64,000 nt of DNA from the NCBI RefSeq assembly GCF_011927665.1, contig NZ_JAATJA010000001.1, positions 601,019-665,018 of the forward strand. Direction: 5' to 3'. Below, one piece after another: positions 43,874-53,072 of this stretch. This DNA is from Desulfobaculum xiamenense. Its GTDB lineage: Bacteria > Desulfobacterota > Desulfovibrionia > Desulfovibrionales > Desulfovibrionaceae. Under the pieces are notes generated by a model. The model saw only the letters and a program-made list of their open reading frames with translations, had not been told where the DNA came from and did no database searches. Each line of letters starts with the position of its first letter. Position 1 is the first letter of the stretch. The position numbers were made by a program, and so were the translations under genes.

Positions 43874-44395
43874 CTACTCGACGAGTTCGTAAATTCCGCC
43901 AAGCTCCCTGAATCGCTCCGCAAAATCCATTCCATACCCGACGATGTACCCTTTATCAATATGGAAACCCGGAAAGTCAACCTTTACGTCCACTTCGCGG
44001 CGTTCATACTTATCCACCAGCGCGGCCAACGCGAGGGCCTTCGGCTTGCGCTCCTCGAAGGTGCGCAGCAGGAAATCCATGGAATGCCCGGTATCGACGA
44101 TGTCCTCGACGATGAGCACGTTCTTGTCCTTCAGGGTCGTCTCCACATCCTTGGAGAAGACCAGCTCTCCACTCTCGGTGCCACGGCCGTAGCTGGCCAG
44201 ACGGACGAACTCAAGCTCAAGGTCAAGGTCGATGGTGCGCACGAGATCGGCAAAAAAGAGAAAACCGCCCTTGAGCACGCAGACGACGACGAGCGGCTCG
44301 CCGTTGAAGCGCTGGGTGATCTCGCGGCCGAGAACGGCGACCCTCTCCCGAATTTCCTCGGGAGTGATGACGACCTTCATGTTCTTTCCAGTCAT
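43874..44395 (-). CDS. hpt: Hypoxanthine phosphoribosyltransferase
   Basis: 173-aa purine salvage enzyme making IMP (and GMP) from base and PRPP. It has the PRPP-binding loop VLIVEDIVDTGHSM, the flexible loop region FVRLASYGRGTESG and the base-binding VGYGMDF near the C-terminus. ATG at 44395, with an alternative at 44380 (MKVVIT). Length is normal. It sits between a GNAT gene and a zinc-ribbon gene on the same strand, with gaps of about 65-70 bp. Confidence 0.95.
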   Translation of the reverse strand: MTGKNMKVVITPEEIRERVAVLGREITQRFNGEPLVVVCVLKGGFLFFADLVRTIDLDLELEFVRLASYGRGTESGELVFSKDVETTLKDKNVLIVEDIVDTGHSMDFLLRTFEERKPKALALAALVDKYERREVDVKVDFPGFHIDKGYIVGYGMDFAERFRELGGIYELVE

Positions 44396-44460
44396 ATGTT
44401 CAACCTGTTTCCTTGGAGTTGTGACGTGTCATGCGCATGCGGAATCGAGCGACGGCCCGC

Positions 44461-44925
44461 TCACATAACCAGGAGCATGGCCGTCTCGTCGCAGTCGGGG
44501 AACTTGGGACAATTGAGACAGTCCGTCCACACCTTCTGCGGCAAAACGTCCTTTTCGACTTCCTCGAATCCGAGCCTCGCGAAAAAGCCGCTCACATACG
44601 TGAGAGTGAAGACCTTGTAAACCCCAAGCGTCACGGCCTCGGACAGGCAGGACTCCACGAGCTTGCGCCCGAAGCCCCGTCCCTTCAACTCCTCGACCAC
44701 GGCAAGCGAGCGGATTTCGGCATGGTCGGCCCAGAAGATGGTCAGCGCGCAGCATCCGAGCACGCGCTCGTCGTCCCGGTCCACCAGCACATGGAAATCC
44801 CGCAGATGCGAATACAGGGAACTCAGCGAACGGGGCAGCAGTTGTCCCTTGGAGGCACACGACATGAGCAGGGCGTGAATGGCCTTCACGTCCTGCATCA
44901 TTGCCTTGCGAATGTATGAACTCAT
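44461..44925 (-). CDS. GNAT N-acetyltransferase, short N-acetylglutamate-synthase-like
   Basis: 154-aa acetyltransferase. Acetyl-CoA loop seen as RSLAVVEELKGRGFGRKLVE, followed by VFTLTYVSGFFARLGFEEVEK. The C-terminal CLNCPKFPDCDETAM cysteine cluster is typical of the short, kinase-less ArgA-like proteins found in deltaproteobacteria. The activity (acetylglutamate for arginine synthesis) is inferred from family resemblance. Start at ATG 44925, 1 bp after the stop of the thioredoxin-like gene, so the two are translationally coupled. Confidence 0.85.
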   Translation of the reverse strand: MSSYIRKAMMQDVKAIHALLMSCASKGQLLPRSLSSLYSHLRDFHVLVDRDDERVLGCCALTIFWADHAEIRSLAVVEELKGRGFGRKLVESCLSEAVTLGVYKVFTLTYVSGFFARLGFEEVEKDVLPQKVWTDCLNCPKFPDCDETAMLLVM

Positions 44926-44926
44926 T

Positions 44927-45463
44927 TCACTCTTTCCGGTTGAGAAGCTTATCGACAACGGGGGACAGTTCGTCCGCGGTAACCATGCCCTCATGATTCA
45001 CGGCGAGTTTGCCCGCCGCATCGTAGACCATGATCCGCGGAATGCCCTCGATCCTGAAAAAACTGGTCACGGAATCGTCAGCTCGGCGGACGGGATAATT
45101 GAACTCCGTCCGGCCGAGAAATTCCGCATAGGCCTTCTCGTCGTCATCGAGGGACACGCCCAAAAGCAGCAGGTCCGCGTCGGAATAGCTTTCGCGAAGC
45201 TGCCGCAGTTCGGGAATCTCCGCCCTGCACGGCGGGCACCATGTAGCCCAGAAATTGACGACAACCACCCGCCCGCGGGCGGACCCCACTGCGCGGATGA
45301 TATCCATCGCGGCCACGGTGTCCCGCTCGTTTCCGGGCAGTGCCGCAACTGCGGCATCCGCATGGGCCTGTCCGACGACAAAAGGAGCGGAAAAGCCGAG
45401 GAGCGCCGCTGAAAGCACCACCCCTCCGGCAAGCCGCTTCACAAATCCCTTGCGCATTCTCAT
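44927..45463 (-). CDS. TlpA/ResA-family thiol-disulfide oxidoreductase
   Basis: 178-aa exported thioredoxin-like protein: Sec signal (about residues 1-36, ending AHA) followed by a TlpA-type fold with redox motif WCPPC in VVVNFWATWCPPCRAE and the cis-Pro segment EGIPRIMVYD. It would reduce periplasmic disulfides, for example for cytochrome c maturation. ATG at 45463 overlaps the metH stop by 4 bp (ATGA). This is an odd operon partner for metH, but the coupling is clear. Confidence 0.92.
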   Translation of the reverse strand: MRMRKGFVKRLAGGVVLSAALLGFSAPFVVGQAHADAAVAALPGNERDTVAAMDIIRAVGSARGRVVVVNFWATWCPPCRAEIPELRQLRESYSDADLLLLGVSLDDDEKAYAEFLGRTEFNYPVRRADDSVTSFFRIEGIPRIMVYDAAGKLAVNHEGMVTADELSPVVDKLLNRKE

Positions 45464-47898
45464 GCTCCACGGCTCTCGGCCACGGCGCCGCTCAAGGCCT
45501 TGGCAACCTTCACAGCGTCCACAGCGTCGCGGGAATAACCGTCCGCGCCGATCCTGTCGGCATAATCCTGCGTAACCACCGCGCCGCCAACCATGACCTT
45601 GCAATTCAGGCCCTGCTCGCGCACAAGGTTCACGGTCTCCTCCATGCGGACCATGGTGGTGGTCATGAGCGCGGACAGGCCGATGACGGCCGCATTTTCG
45701 CGGCGCGCCGTCTCCACGATGCGCTCTGCGGGCACGTCCTTGCCAAGGTCGATGACCTCGAAGCCGTTGTTGCGCAGCATGAGGATGACGATGTTCTTGC
45801 CGATGTCGTGGATGTCGCCCTCCACCGTGGCCATGACCACCTTCACCCGTTCCTTGCCACCCGAAACGGCCTCAAGGTGCGGGCGCAGATGCTCGAAGGC
45901 GAGCTGCATGGTCTCGGCGGATTGCAGAAGCTGCGGCAGGAAGTATTCCTTGCGCTCGTACTTCTCGCCAACCTCGGTGATGGCCGGGATGAGGTCGCTA
46001 TCGACGATCTCGAAGGGATCGCGGCCCTTGGCGAGCTCGGCCTCCACAAGTTCGACGACCTTCTCCGCCGCACCTGCGATGACGGCCTGCCCCGGAGTTT
46101 CCACGGGCGCGGCCGCACCGGCGAGGTGCGAATCGCGTCCCGGCAACGGACCGCCGGTCGGTTTCCACTCCGCGTAACCGGCCACGAAATCGCGAGCCTG
46201 CGGGTCCCGCGCGAGCAGCACCTCCGACGAGGAGAGGCTCTCCATGAGACGATTCGAACCGGGATTGGCAATGAAGGCCGAAAGGCCCTGCGTCATGCCC
46301 ATCACGAGGAACGAGGCGTTGAGCAGTTCACGCGCGGGCAGACCAAAGGAAATGTTCGACAGACCACACACCGTGGCCAGATTCCATTCGTCACGGCAGT
46401 GGCGGATGACTTCGAGGCAGGCCTTGGCGGACTCCGGCTTGGACGATACGGTCAGCACCAGCGCGTCGACCATGATGAGCCGTCGCGGAACGCCGAGGTC
46501 GTCGGCCTCGCGCAGGAGCGACTCGATGACCGCGAGCCTGTCGGAGGCGGTCACGGGCAGCTTACGGCCCAGAAGCGGCAGCATGATGAACGGCGCGCCA
46601 TAGTGCTTGCACAGCGGGCCGAGGGCCTGCATGCGGCCGGGTTCGCCACTAATGGAGTTGACGAGCGGTGAGCCGGGATACACGTCCAGCGCGGCGCGGA
46701 TGGCGTCTGCGTTGGTGGAATCAAGGCACAGCGGAGCCTGCACGCGCGACACGAGGGCCGAGACGAGATCAGGCAGCAGCGTTTCCTCGCGTACCATGGG
46801 CGCGCCCACGTTCACATCAAGGATATGTGCGCCGCAGGCCAACTGCTCCTTGGCAAAACGGAAGGCTTCGGAGAACTGCCCGGCCTGAAGTTCGGCAGTG
46901 AGCTGCTTCTTGCCCGTGGGGTTGATGCGCTCGCCGATGACCTTGCTGCGTCGATGCGGCGACACGGCCACGGACTGCGCGCGCGAGGTCAGCACGAGGC
47001 AGTCGCGCTCTGGCGGTTCGGGCAGCGACCACGCCACGTCCTCGAACACCTTCGAGGCGCAGCGGATATGCTCCGGCGTGGTGCCGCAGCAACCGCCGAT
47101 GGCCTTGGCCCCAAGCGCCACGAAAGGCTTTATCTGCTCAGCGAAGGTCTCGGGGTCCAGCCGGAATACGGTGCGGCCGTCCTCAAGCTCGGGCAGGCCG
47201 GCGTTGGGCTGGGCGAAGAACGGAGTGGACAGGCGCGGCAGCATGGCGCGCACCACCTCAAGCATACCTTCGGGACCGGCGGAACAGTTGGTGCCGATGA
47301 GCTCGACGCCGAGGTTCTGCATGGTGTCGATGAAGGTCAGCGGGCGGGTGCCCGTCAGGCTGACGCCATCCTCGAAGGTCATGGACACGGCCACGGGCAG
47401 GTCGCACACTTCACGGGCGGCGATAACGGCGGCCCTGCATTCGGCGAGGTCGAACTGCGTCTCGATGATGAGCAGGTCCGCTCCGCCTTCGCTCAGGCCG
47501 CGAATCTGCCGCTTGAAGGCCTCGACGAGGTCGCGGAAGTCCACGTCGCCAAGCGGACGACAGAACTTTCCGGTGGGGCCGATGTCACCCGCGACGAAGG
47601 CGCGGTCTCCGGCGGCCTGCCGGGCCACGGCGGTCATCTCGCGGTTGAAGGAGACGACTTCCAGACCGGCGTCGAGCTTGAAATCCGTACCACCGAAGGT
47701 ATTGGTGGTGACAACACGCGCTCCGGCGTTTATGTATTCACGATGAATGTCGGCAACGATATCGGGATTGGCGAGGCCGAACGCTTCGGGTGACTGGCCG
47801 GGCTTCAGTCCCCGGGCCTGCAGAAGCGTCCCCATGCCGCCATCGAAGGCGAACATGCGGCTTTCCTTGAGGAAACGGCGAAAATCAGGCAACGTCAT
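45460..47898 (-). CDS. metH: Cobalamin-dependent methionine synthase lacking the activation domain
   Basis: 812-aa enzyme methylating homocysteine. Modules in order: homocysteine-binding (about 1-290; FDGGMGTLLQ, NTFGGT, zinc ligands in GTNCSAGP and IGGCCGTTPEHI), pterin-binding (about 320-580; GERINPTGKK, LDVNVGAP), cap (about 605-690) and cobalamin-binding (about 690-812) with the ligand His697 in EGDIHDIGKN. The C-terminal AdoMet reactivation domain of E. coli MetH (1227 aa) is absent, so a separate reactivator is expected elsewhere. ATG at 47898. No cobalamin riboswitch was recognised upstream. Confidence 0.95.
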   Translation of the reverse strand: MTLPDFRRFLKESRMFAFDGGMGTLLQARGLKPGQSPEAFGLANPDIVADIHREYINAGARVVTTNTFGGTDFKLDAGLEVVSFNREMTAVARQAAGDRAFVAGDIGPTGKFCRPLGDVDFRDLVEAFKRQIRGLSEGGADLLIIETQFDLAECRAAVIAAREVCDLPVAVSMTFEDGVSLTGTRPLTFIDTMQNLGVELIGTNCSAGPEGMLEVVRAMLPRLSTPFFAQPNAGLPELEDGRTVFRLDPETFAEQIKPFVALGAKAIGGCCGTTPEHIRCASKVFEDVAWSLPEPPERDCLVLTSRAQSVAVSPHRRSKVIGERINPTGKKQLTAELQAGQFSEAFRFAKEQLACGAHILDVNVGAPMVREETLLPDLVSALVSRVQAPLCLDSTNADAIRAALDVYPGSPLVNSISGEPGRMQALGPLCKHYGAPFIMLPLLGRKLPVTASDRLAVIESLLREADDLGVPRRLIMVDALVLTVSSKPESAKACLEVIRHCRDEWNLATVCGLSNISFGLPARELLNASFLVMGMTQGLSAFIANPGSNRLMESLSSSEVLLARDPQARDFVAGYAEWKPTGGPLPGRDSHLAGAAAPVETPGQAVIAGAAEKVVELVEAELAKGRDPFEIVDSDLIPAITEVGEKYERKEYFLPQLLQSAETMQLAFEHLRPHLEAVSGGKERVKVVMATVEGDIHDIGKNIVILMLRNNGFEVIDLGKDVPAERIVETARRENAAVIGLSALMTTTMVRMEETVNLVREQGLNCKVMVGGAVVTQDYADRIGADGYSRDAVDAVKVAKALSGAVAESRGA

Positions 47899-48142
47899 GC
47901 TCCGTTTTTGCGGGTTGACAGCGAGAACGGGTTACGCCCGCCAAGCGCGGATTCCGAGGCTTGCCGGGCCTGTGTTGTGTACTTAAAAACATTGAAAGTG
48001 ACAAACAAAAACTATATCGTTCCCGGACCCCGAAAGGGGCACGAAACCTGCTAACGGCAGCCGTCATCCGCCGCATTTCACGGCGACGGCCCGCCCGGAA
48101 AGGCGGCTTTCGCAACACGGACCGCCATGGTCGCGACTAACG

Positions 48143-49174
48143 ATGGAAGATCATACCATAATAGACGAAAACGACATCGAGTTCGAATCCGAAGATGACG
48201 CCATCGAAGGCGAATCCGAAGACATCGTCGAAGGCGAGTGGGAACACCCTGCCGACGACGATGACGACGATTCGCACGAGAAGGCGCTCACTCTCGTCGG
48301 CAGTTCGGACATCATGCCCCGCGATCCGCTCAGGCTCTACCTGCGCGAGATCAGCCGCTTCCCCCTGCTCGCCCCCGAGGAGGAGTTGGAACTCGCCCGC
48401 CGTGTGCGCGACGAGGGCGACAACGAAGCCGCGTTCCGGATCGTGTCGTCCCATCTGCGCCTTGTGGTGAAGATCGCCATGGAATTCCAGCGCCGCTGGA
48501 TGCAGAACGTTCTGGACCTCATCCAGGAGGGCAACGTCGGCCTCATGCGGGCCGTCCAGAAGTTCGACCCCGAGAAGGGCATCAAGTTCTCCTACTACGC
48601 GGCGTTCTGGATCAAGGCCTACATCCTGAAATTTATCATGGACAACTGGCGTCTGGTCAAGATCGGCACCACGCAGTCGCAGCGCAAGCTCTTCTACAAC
48701 CTCAACAAGGAACGGCAGCGCCTGCAGAATCTGGGCTTCGACCCGGACACCGCGACACTGTCCAAGAACCTCGGCGTGGCCGAGGACGTCATCATTGAAA
48801 TGGACCAGAGACTCGCCCGGCAGGACATGTCGCTCAACGTCCCGCTTGGCGAGGACGGCGGCGCGTCGCGCATGGACTTTCTCCCCGCGCTCGAACAGGG
48901 CATCGAGGACAACGTCGCGCAGGACGAGATCAGCGCCATGGTCCGCAAACACATTCAGGCCATCCTTCCCCAGTTGAGCGACAAGGAACGGGACATTCTC
49001 GCCTCGCGGCTGTTGACCGACGAACCGGCCACCCTGCGCGAGATTGGCGAGAAGTACGACATCACCCGCGAGCGCGTGCGCCAGATCGAGGCCCGCCTAC
49101 TCGAAAAGCTCCGGAAGCACATGGCCGAACACATCTCCGACTTCTCGGACGACTGGATCCACACCGATGAATGA
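48143..49174 (+). CDS. rpoH: RNA polymerase sigma-32-like factor RpoH
   Basis: 343-aa sigma-70 family factor. Region 2 (SHLRLVVKIAMEFQ, LDLIQEGNVGLMRAVQKFDPEKGIKFSYYAAFWIKAYI) and region 4 (LREIGEKYDITRERVRQIEARLLEKLR) are complete. The RpoH box appears as QRKLFYNLNKE, which identifies the heat-shock type. It is about 60 aa longer than E. coli RpoH because of a very acidic N-terminal tail (residues about 1-45, with six consecutive Asp). The leader (about 48010-48140) contains stems such as CCCC-GAAA-GGGG. ATG at 48143. Confidence 0.93.
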   Translation: MEDHTIIDENDIEFESEDDAIEGESEDIVEGEWEHPADDDDDDSHEKALTLVGSSDIMPRDPLRLYLREISRFPLLAPEEELELARRVRDEGDNEAAFRIVSSHLRLVVKIAMEFQRRWMQNVLDLIQEGNVGLMRAVQKFDPEKGIKFSYYAAFWIKAYILKFIMDNWRLVKIGTTQSQRKLFYNLNKERQRLQNLGFDPDTATLSKNLGVAEDVIIEMDQRLARQDMSLNVPLGEDGGASRMDFLPALEQGIEDNVAQDEISAMVRKHIQAILPQLSDKERDILASRLLTDEPATLREIGEKYDITRERVRQIEARLLEKLRKHMAEHISDFSDDWIHTDE

Positions 49175-49925
49175 AACACTGCGCAGAATGAAGAACGAGG
49201 CGAAGATTCTTGCGGCGAAGCAGATTCTTCCGGGCTTTTATCAGGAGTGCTCCGCCGAGCTGCACTACAGCAACCGGAACTTCTTCGATCATCCCATGAT
49301 CCTGCGCCTGCAGGAAGACGTGATCCCCTTCCTCTACGATGATGCGAGCCATGGCGTGGTCCACGCCAAGAAGGTCGCCATCGAAGCCGGAGCCATTGTG
49401 CTGTGCGAAGCGCGCGGAAACGACATGGAGCGCGTCCGTCAGCTCGCCCTGCTCGCTCAGATGAGCGGCCTCATGCACGACACCTGCCGCCTTGAAGAGG
49501 ACCACGCCGAGAAGGGAGCCGAAGTCTCGGGGATGATCCTCGGCGACTACCCCATCTCTGACCACGACAAGGAACTCATCGCCTTTGCGATTAGCGACCA
49601 TGAGGCGTTTCGCGAACGCCGCATCACCGACGACCCCGAAGCCGAACTGCTGGCCAACGCCCTCTACGACGCGGACAAATTCCGCTGGGGCCCCGACAAC
49701 TTCTCCACCACCCTCTGGGAAATGTGCGATTACAACGAGTTGAGCGTCAAGGAAATCCTCGACCTCTTCCCGGCAGGCATGGAGAAGATCCGCGAAATCG
49801 CGGAAACCTTCCGCACCAGAACGGGCCAGACCTTCGGCCCCGAGTTCATAGAGCTCGGCCTTGCCCTCGCCCCGGCCATCTTCCGCCGTCTCAAGGAAAT
49901 CGAGCAGGAGCTTCTGGGCTGTTGA
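49167..49925 (+). CDS. HD-domain hydrolase
   Basis: 252-aa protein with an HD phosphohydrolase domain: metal-binding residues in HGVVHAKKV, GLMHDTCRLEEDHAEKGAE (the HD pair), ISDHE and the final D of LYDADKFRWG. Substrate unknown; nucleotides are typical. ATG at 49167 overlaps the rpoH stop by 8 bp, so the two are translationally coupled. A link to stress physiology is only suggested by position. The open frame upstream lies inside rpoH and is a shadow. Confidence 0.87.
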   Translation: MNETLRRMKNEAKILAAKQILPGFYQECSAELHYSNRNFFDHPMILRLQEDVIPFLYDDASHGVVHAKKVAIEAGAIVLCEARGNDMERVRQLALLAQMSGLMHDTCRLEEDHAEKGAEVSGMILGDYPISDHDKELIAFAISDHEAFRERRITDDPEAELLANALYDADKFRWGPDNFSTTLWEMCDYNELSVKEILDLFPAGMEKIREIAETFRTRTGQTFGPEFIELGLALAPAIFRRLKEIEQELLGC

Positions 49926-50106
49926 GAGCCGGCGTCCGCCCTTGTCAGCGGACGCCAAAACACGATACATTCACGGGAAGATGCACTCGACATCCCGCAG
50001 GGTTGACGAGCGCGACGCGAACCCGACCACATGGCCGGGTTCGCCTTCTCGACGAAACAGCCGTCCGCGGAAGCTCGACCAATCCAACCGGAGTTACACG
50101 TCCGCC

Positions 50107-51783
50107 ATGTCCCGACTGCTGACACTTCCGCTCGCCACGGCGCTTGCAGCCACACTCTGCTCCTGCGCGACGCTCCCGGACACCCGTCCGGCCGACGAAC
50201 CCGTCGTGTGGGAACTCACCGATCACGCGGAAATCACCTACCAGTTCATGCGCTTCGATACGGCGCGCCGCCTCGGACGTCATGAAGACGCGGAAGCCGC
50301 GCTGGCGCGGCTTCTGGAGCTTGCCCCATCACCGCACGCCTTCCTTGAGGGCGCGAACTATTTCTGGCATCGCAACAGGATCGACGAAACCCGCGACATC
50401 CTCAAGACCGCCATTGCGACCTATCCCGATAATCGCGACCTCGCGCTGACGCTGGCGACGACCTATTTCGCCGAAAAGCGTTTCGACGCGGCGGAACTGA
50501 CCATCCGCGACTACCTGCGCACCCGCCCCGACGACTGGGTCGCCCATCGCGAACTTGCCGTCGTGCTCATCGAGGCCCGTCGCTTCGCACAGGCCATCGA
50601 CGTCATCGAGGGCATCCCCGACGAGGAAAAAGACGCGCAGACCCTCTACTACGGCGCGAAGGCCAGCGCCGGACTCGGCCTGAACCGTCAGGCCATCGGC
50701 ATGCTCTACCGTGCCGTGGAGATCAAGTCCGACTTCGTGGAAGCATGGGCCGAAATGGCCTACCTGTTCGAGGTCGAGCGCGACTACGTCGCCGCGGAGG
50801 AAACCTACGGCCGCATCCTCGAACTCGGCGAAACCGGCGGCGAAGTCTGGCTCCGGCTCATCAGCCTGAACCTCAAGATGAACAATCCGGACAAGGCGCT
50901 CGAACTCTACCGCCAAGGCCCCACGGACATGAACTTCGCCCTCGAAGCGGCGACCATGTTCCTGGAGCAGAAATTCTACGACCACGCGCGCTCCGTCCTG
51001 ACGCCGCTGCCGCAGACCGAGGGGGCACCGACGAAGATATGGTTCTATCTCGCGCTGTTGGCCTACGAAGGCGATCAGGACCCCGCACAGGCCCTCGACT
51101 ACCTGAATCGCATCCCCTCGGACGATCCGCTCTATGGCCGCGCCATCAGCTTCCGCGTGCAGCTTCTGCTCGATACCGACCGCACCCCCGAGGCGCTCCG
51201 ATTGGTCCGCAGAGTCAAGACCGCGCACCCCACCGTGCGTGACTACTGGCTGCTTGAAGCGCACATCCACGAAACGCTCGGGGATTTCGCGCAAGCACGC
51301 GCCACGCTTGAAAAGGCCCTCGAACAGTGGATCGACGATACGGAACTGCTCTATTCCCTCGGCATCACGCTCGACAAGCTCGGCATGCGCGACAAGGGCG
51401 TGGAGATGATGGAGCGCATCATTTCCATTGATCCGGAGCATTCCGACGCCCTCAACTTCGTCGGCTACACGCTCGCCGACGAAGGACGCGACCTCGACCG
51501 CGCCATGGTGCTCATCAACAAGGCGCTGGAGGCCGACCCCGAAAGCGGCTTCATCATCGATTCGCTGGCCTGGCTTTATTTCCGCCTCGGCGACAACGAC
51601 AAGGCATGGGCGGAAATCCAGCGGGCCGTCGAACGCGTGGCCGACGACCCCACCATCTGGGAACACTATGGCGACATCGCCCGCGCCGTGGGCGATACGG
51701 AAAAGGCCCGCGAAGGCTACCGGAACAGTCTCGAACTCAGGCCGGACACCCCGGCCATTCAAAAAAAGCTCGACACCCTATGA
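50107..51783 (+). CDS. TPR-repeat lipoprotein
   Basis: 558-aa protein with a lipoprotein signal (LCSC, lipid-attachment Cys near residue 18) and tetratricopeptide repeats across nearly the whole length; the clearest unit is around residues 440-540 (ALNFVGYTLADEG, SLAWLYFRLGDNDKAW). It is likely a periplasm-facing outer-membrane lipoprotein serving as a scaffold. ATG at 50107. Its stop overlaps the next start (ATGA), so it is coupled with the LolB-like lipoprotein, which suggests an envelope-assembly pair. The 246 bp of open frame upstream overlap the HD gene and are not counted. Confidence 0.88.
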   Translation: MSRLLTLPLATALAATLCSCATLPDTRPADEPVVWELTDHAEITYQFMRFDTARRLGRHEDAEAALARLLELAPSPHAFLEGANYFWHRNRIDETRDILKTAIATYPDNRDLALTLATTYFAEKRFDAAELTIRDYLRTRPDDWVAHRELAVVLIEARRFAQAIDVIEGIPDEEKDAQTLYYGAKASAGLGLNRQAIGMLYRAVEIKSDFVEAWAEMAYLFEVERDYVAAEETYGRILELGETGGEVWLRLISLNLKMNNPDKALELYRQGPTDMNFALEAATMFLEQKFYDHARSVLTPLPQTEGAPTKIWFYLALLAYEGDQDPAQALDYLNRIPSDDPLYGRAISFRVQLLLDTDRTPEALRLVRRVKTAHPTVRDYWLLEAHIHETLGDFAQARATLEKALEQWIDDTELLYSLGITLDKLGMRDKGVEMMERIISIDPEHSDALNFVGYTLADEGRDLDRAMVLINKALEADPESGFIIDSLAWLYFRLGDNDKAWAEIQRAVERVADDPTIWEHYGDIARAVGDTEKAREGYRNSLELRPDTPAIQKKLDTL

Positions 51784-52610
51784 TCCTGAACACCTTTGGC
51801 CCGAGGCTAACGCCTCGGGCCTCGCTTCTCGTCGTGTTGGCTTGCGCCCTCATTGTGGCCGCAGGATGCGCCCGTCCCAGAATCCCCGCAGGCGTGCTGC
51901 CCACGGCCACGGCGCTGTGGCAGGAGTTCCGGCATAGGCACGAGGCCCTCGGCACGCCCAGTTCCATCGACGCCGCCGCCAGCCTCCAGTACGAGGGACG
52001 CCGTTCGGGGCGGGTGCTGCTGTCGCTCTATGGATATTTCGGCTACCCCCTGCGTATGGACGTGAGCGCGGGCTTCGGCACCAACGTCGCCCTCATGCGC
52101 GAAACAAAGGATGGCTTCCTCGGCTACTTCCCGGAAAACGGCGCCGCCTACGCCAACGACGACGGCGCATCCGCCGCCGCGGGGATGGGCATAGCCCTGC
52201 CCTTCTCCCTGCACGACCTCGCCTATCTGCTGTCCGGCCACTACGCGGACCTCGTCCCCGAAATCTTCGATACGGCGCGCCCGCTATCCGATGGCGGCTG
52301 GCTGTTCGGATTCGAGGATTCCCGCATCAACGGCATAGCCCTTGACGCCGATGGCCTTCCTGTGGAACTCACCGGGCGGCACCAAAACAAAGACTGGACC
52401 CTTCGCCTTGAGCGGTATACAGACGGGACGGATGTCGCACCTCGGGCGCGGCGTCTCGACCTGCGCATGCAACCCGGAAACCGGGCCGTGCTCAGGGTGA
52501 AGAGCGTGGATACCACGCCGCGCGACTGGCCGAAGGAGGCGCTGAACCTCCTGCTGCCTCCGGGCACGGTGACGCGGACCATGGATTCGCTCGCCCCGCT
52601 AGAACCCTGA
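51780..52610 (+). CDS. LolB/DUF4292-like outer-membrane lipoprotein
   Basis: 276-aa lipoprotein: N-terminal hydrophobic segment with lipobox VAAGC (Cys near residue 30), then a beta-rich domain with SLQYEGRRSGRVLLSLYGYFGYPLRMDVS, reminiscent of LolB and DUF4292 proteins. It may help insert lipoproteins or other lipids into the outer membrane; this is inference from fold-like features. ATG at 51780 overlaps the TPR lipoprotein stop by 4 bp, and the pair should be made together. Confidence 0.78.
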   Translation: MILNTFGPRLTPRASLLVVLACALIVAAGCARPRIPAGVLPTATALWQEFRHRHEALGTPSSIDAAASLQYEGRRSGRVLLSLYGYFGYPLRMDVSAGFGTNVALMRETKDGFLGYFPENGAAYANDDGASAAAGMGIALPFSLHDLAYLLSGHYADLVPEIFDTARPLSDGGWLFGFEDSRINGIALDADGLPVELTGRHQNKDWTLRLERYTDGTDVAPRARRLDLRMQPGNRAVLRVKSVDTTPRDWPKEALNLLLPPGTVTRTMDSLAPLEP

Positions 52611-52631
52611 CATATCGAGGACGACTGAACG

Positions 52632-53024
52632 ATGCCTGACGCCAAACTGGACAGCACTGACATTCGACGCAAGAGCGACAGCGTACTGGACAACCTCATC
52701 ACCGGACTCAAGGTGCTTGCCGACGAGACCAAGTGGATCGTCCTCAAAGGCCTGCGCGCCGTGGAAATCCGTCAGATGGAAAAGCGGCTCGAAAGCGAGT
52801 ACGCCGCCATCGGCCGGCACATTCACGACGGCATTGTCCCCGGCGAAGACGGTCGCAAGTCCTCCGGGACCATCCCCCCGGTCGACGACGACCTGCTGCT
52901 TTCGCTCAAGCAGATCGAGTTCCTGCGTGAGGAGATCGACTACCTCCGCAACGAACGCACCCGCGTCCGCGAGGCCCTTCTCAAGGCCCGCGTGCAGGAT
53001 CTCGGTCTCAAGTCCGACGAATAG
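52632..53024 (+). CDS. Small coiled-coil protein of unknown function
   Basis: 130-aa soluble, charged protein without recognised domain. Two helical, coiled-coil-prone segments (about 20-65 and 85-120) flank a short Gly/Pro-containing linker. No cysteines and no signal peptide were seen. ATG at 52632 with GAGGA about 11 nt upstream. It lies 21 bp after the LolB-like gene and 48 bp before rpiB on the same strand. Codon use looks like that of its neighbours, so it is probably a genuine gene. No function is proposed. Confidence 0.75.
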   Translation: MPDAKLDSTDIRRKSDSVLDNLITGLKVLADETKWIVLKGLRAVEIRQMEKRLESEYAAIGRHIHDGIVPGEDGRKSSGTIPPVDDDLLLSLKQIEFLREEIDYLRNERTRVREALLKARVQDLGLKSDE

Positions 53025-53072
53025 CGGTCCCTTCGCCACGAACCTCTCAACCAACCAGCAAAGGGTGGCATC

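Noticed and set aside
47899-48142. Cobalamin or SAM riboswitch upstream of metH
   Set aside because: No B12-box-like or SAM-switch core was found in the minus-strand leader, and the gap is shared with the rpoH leader.
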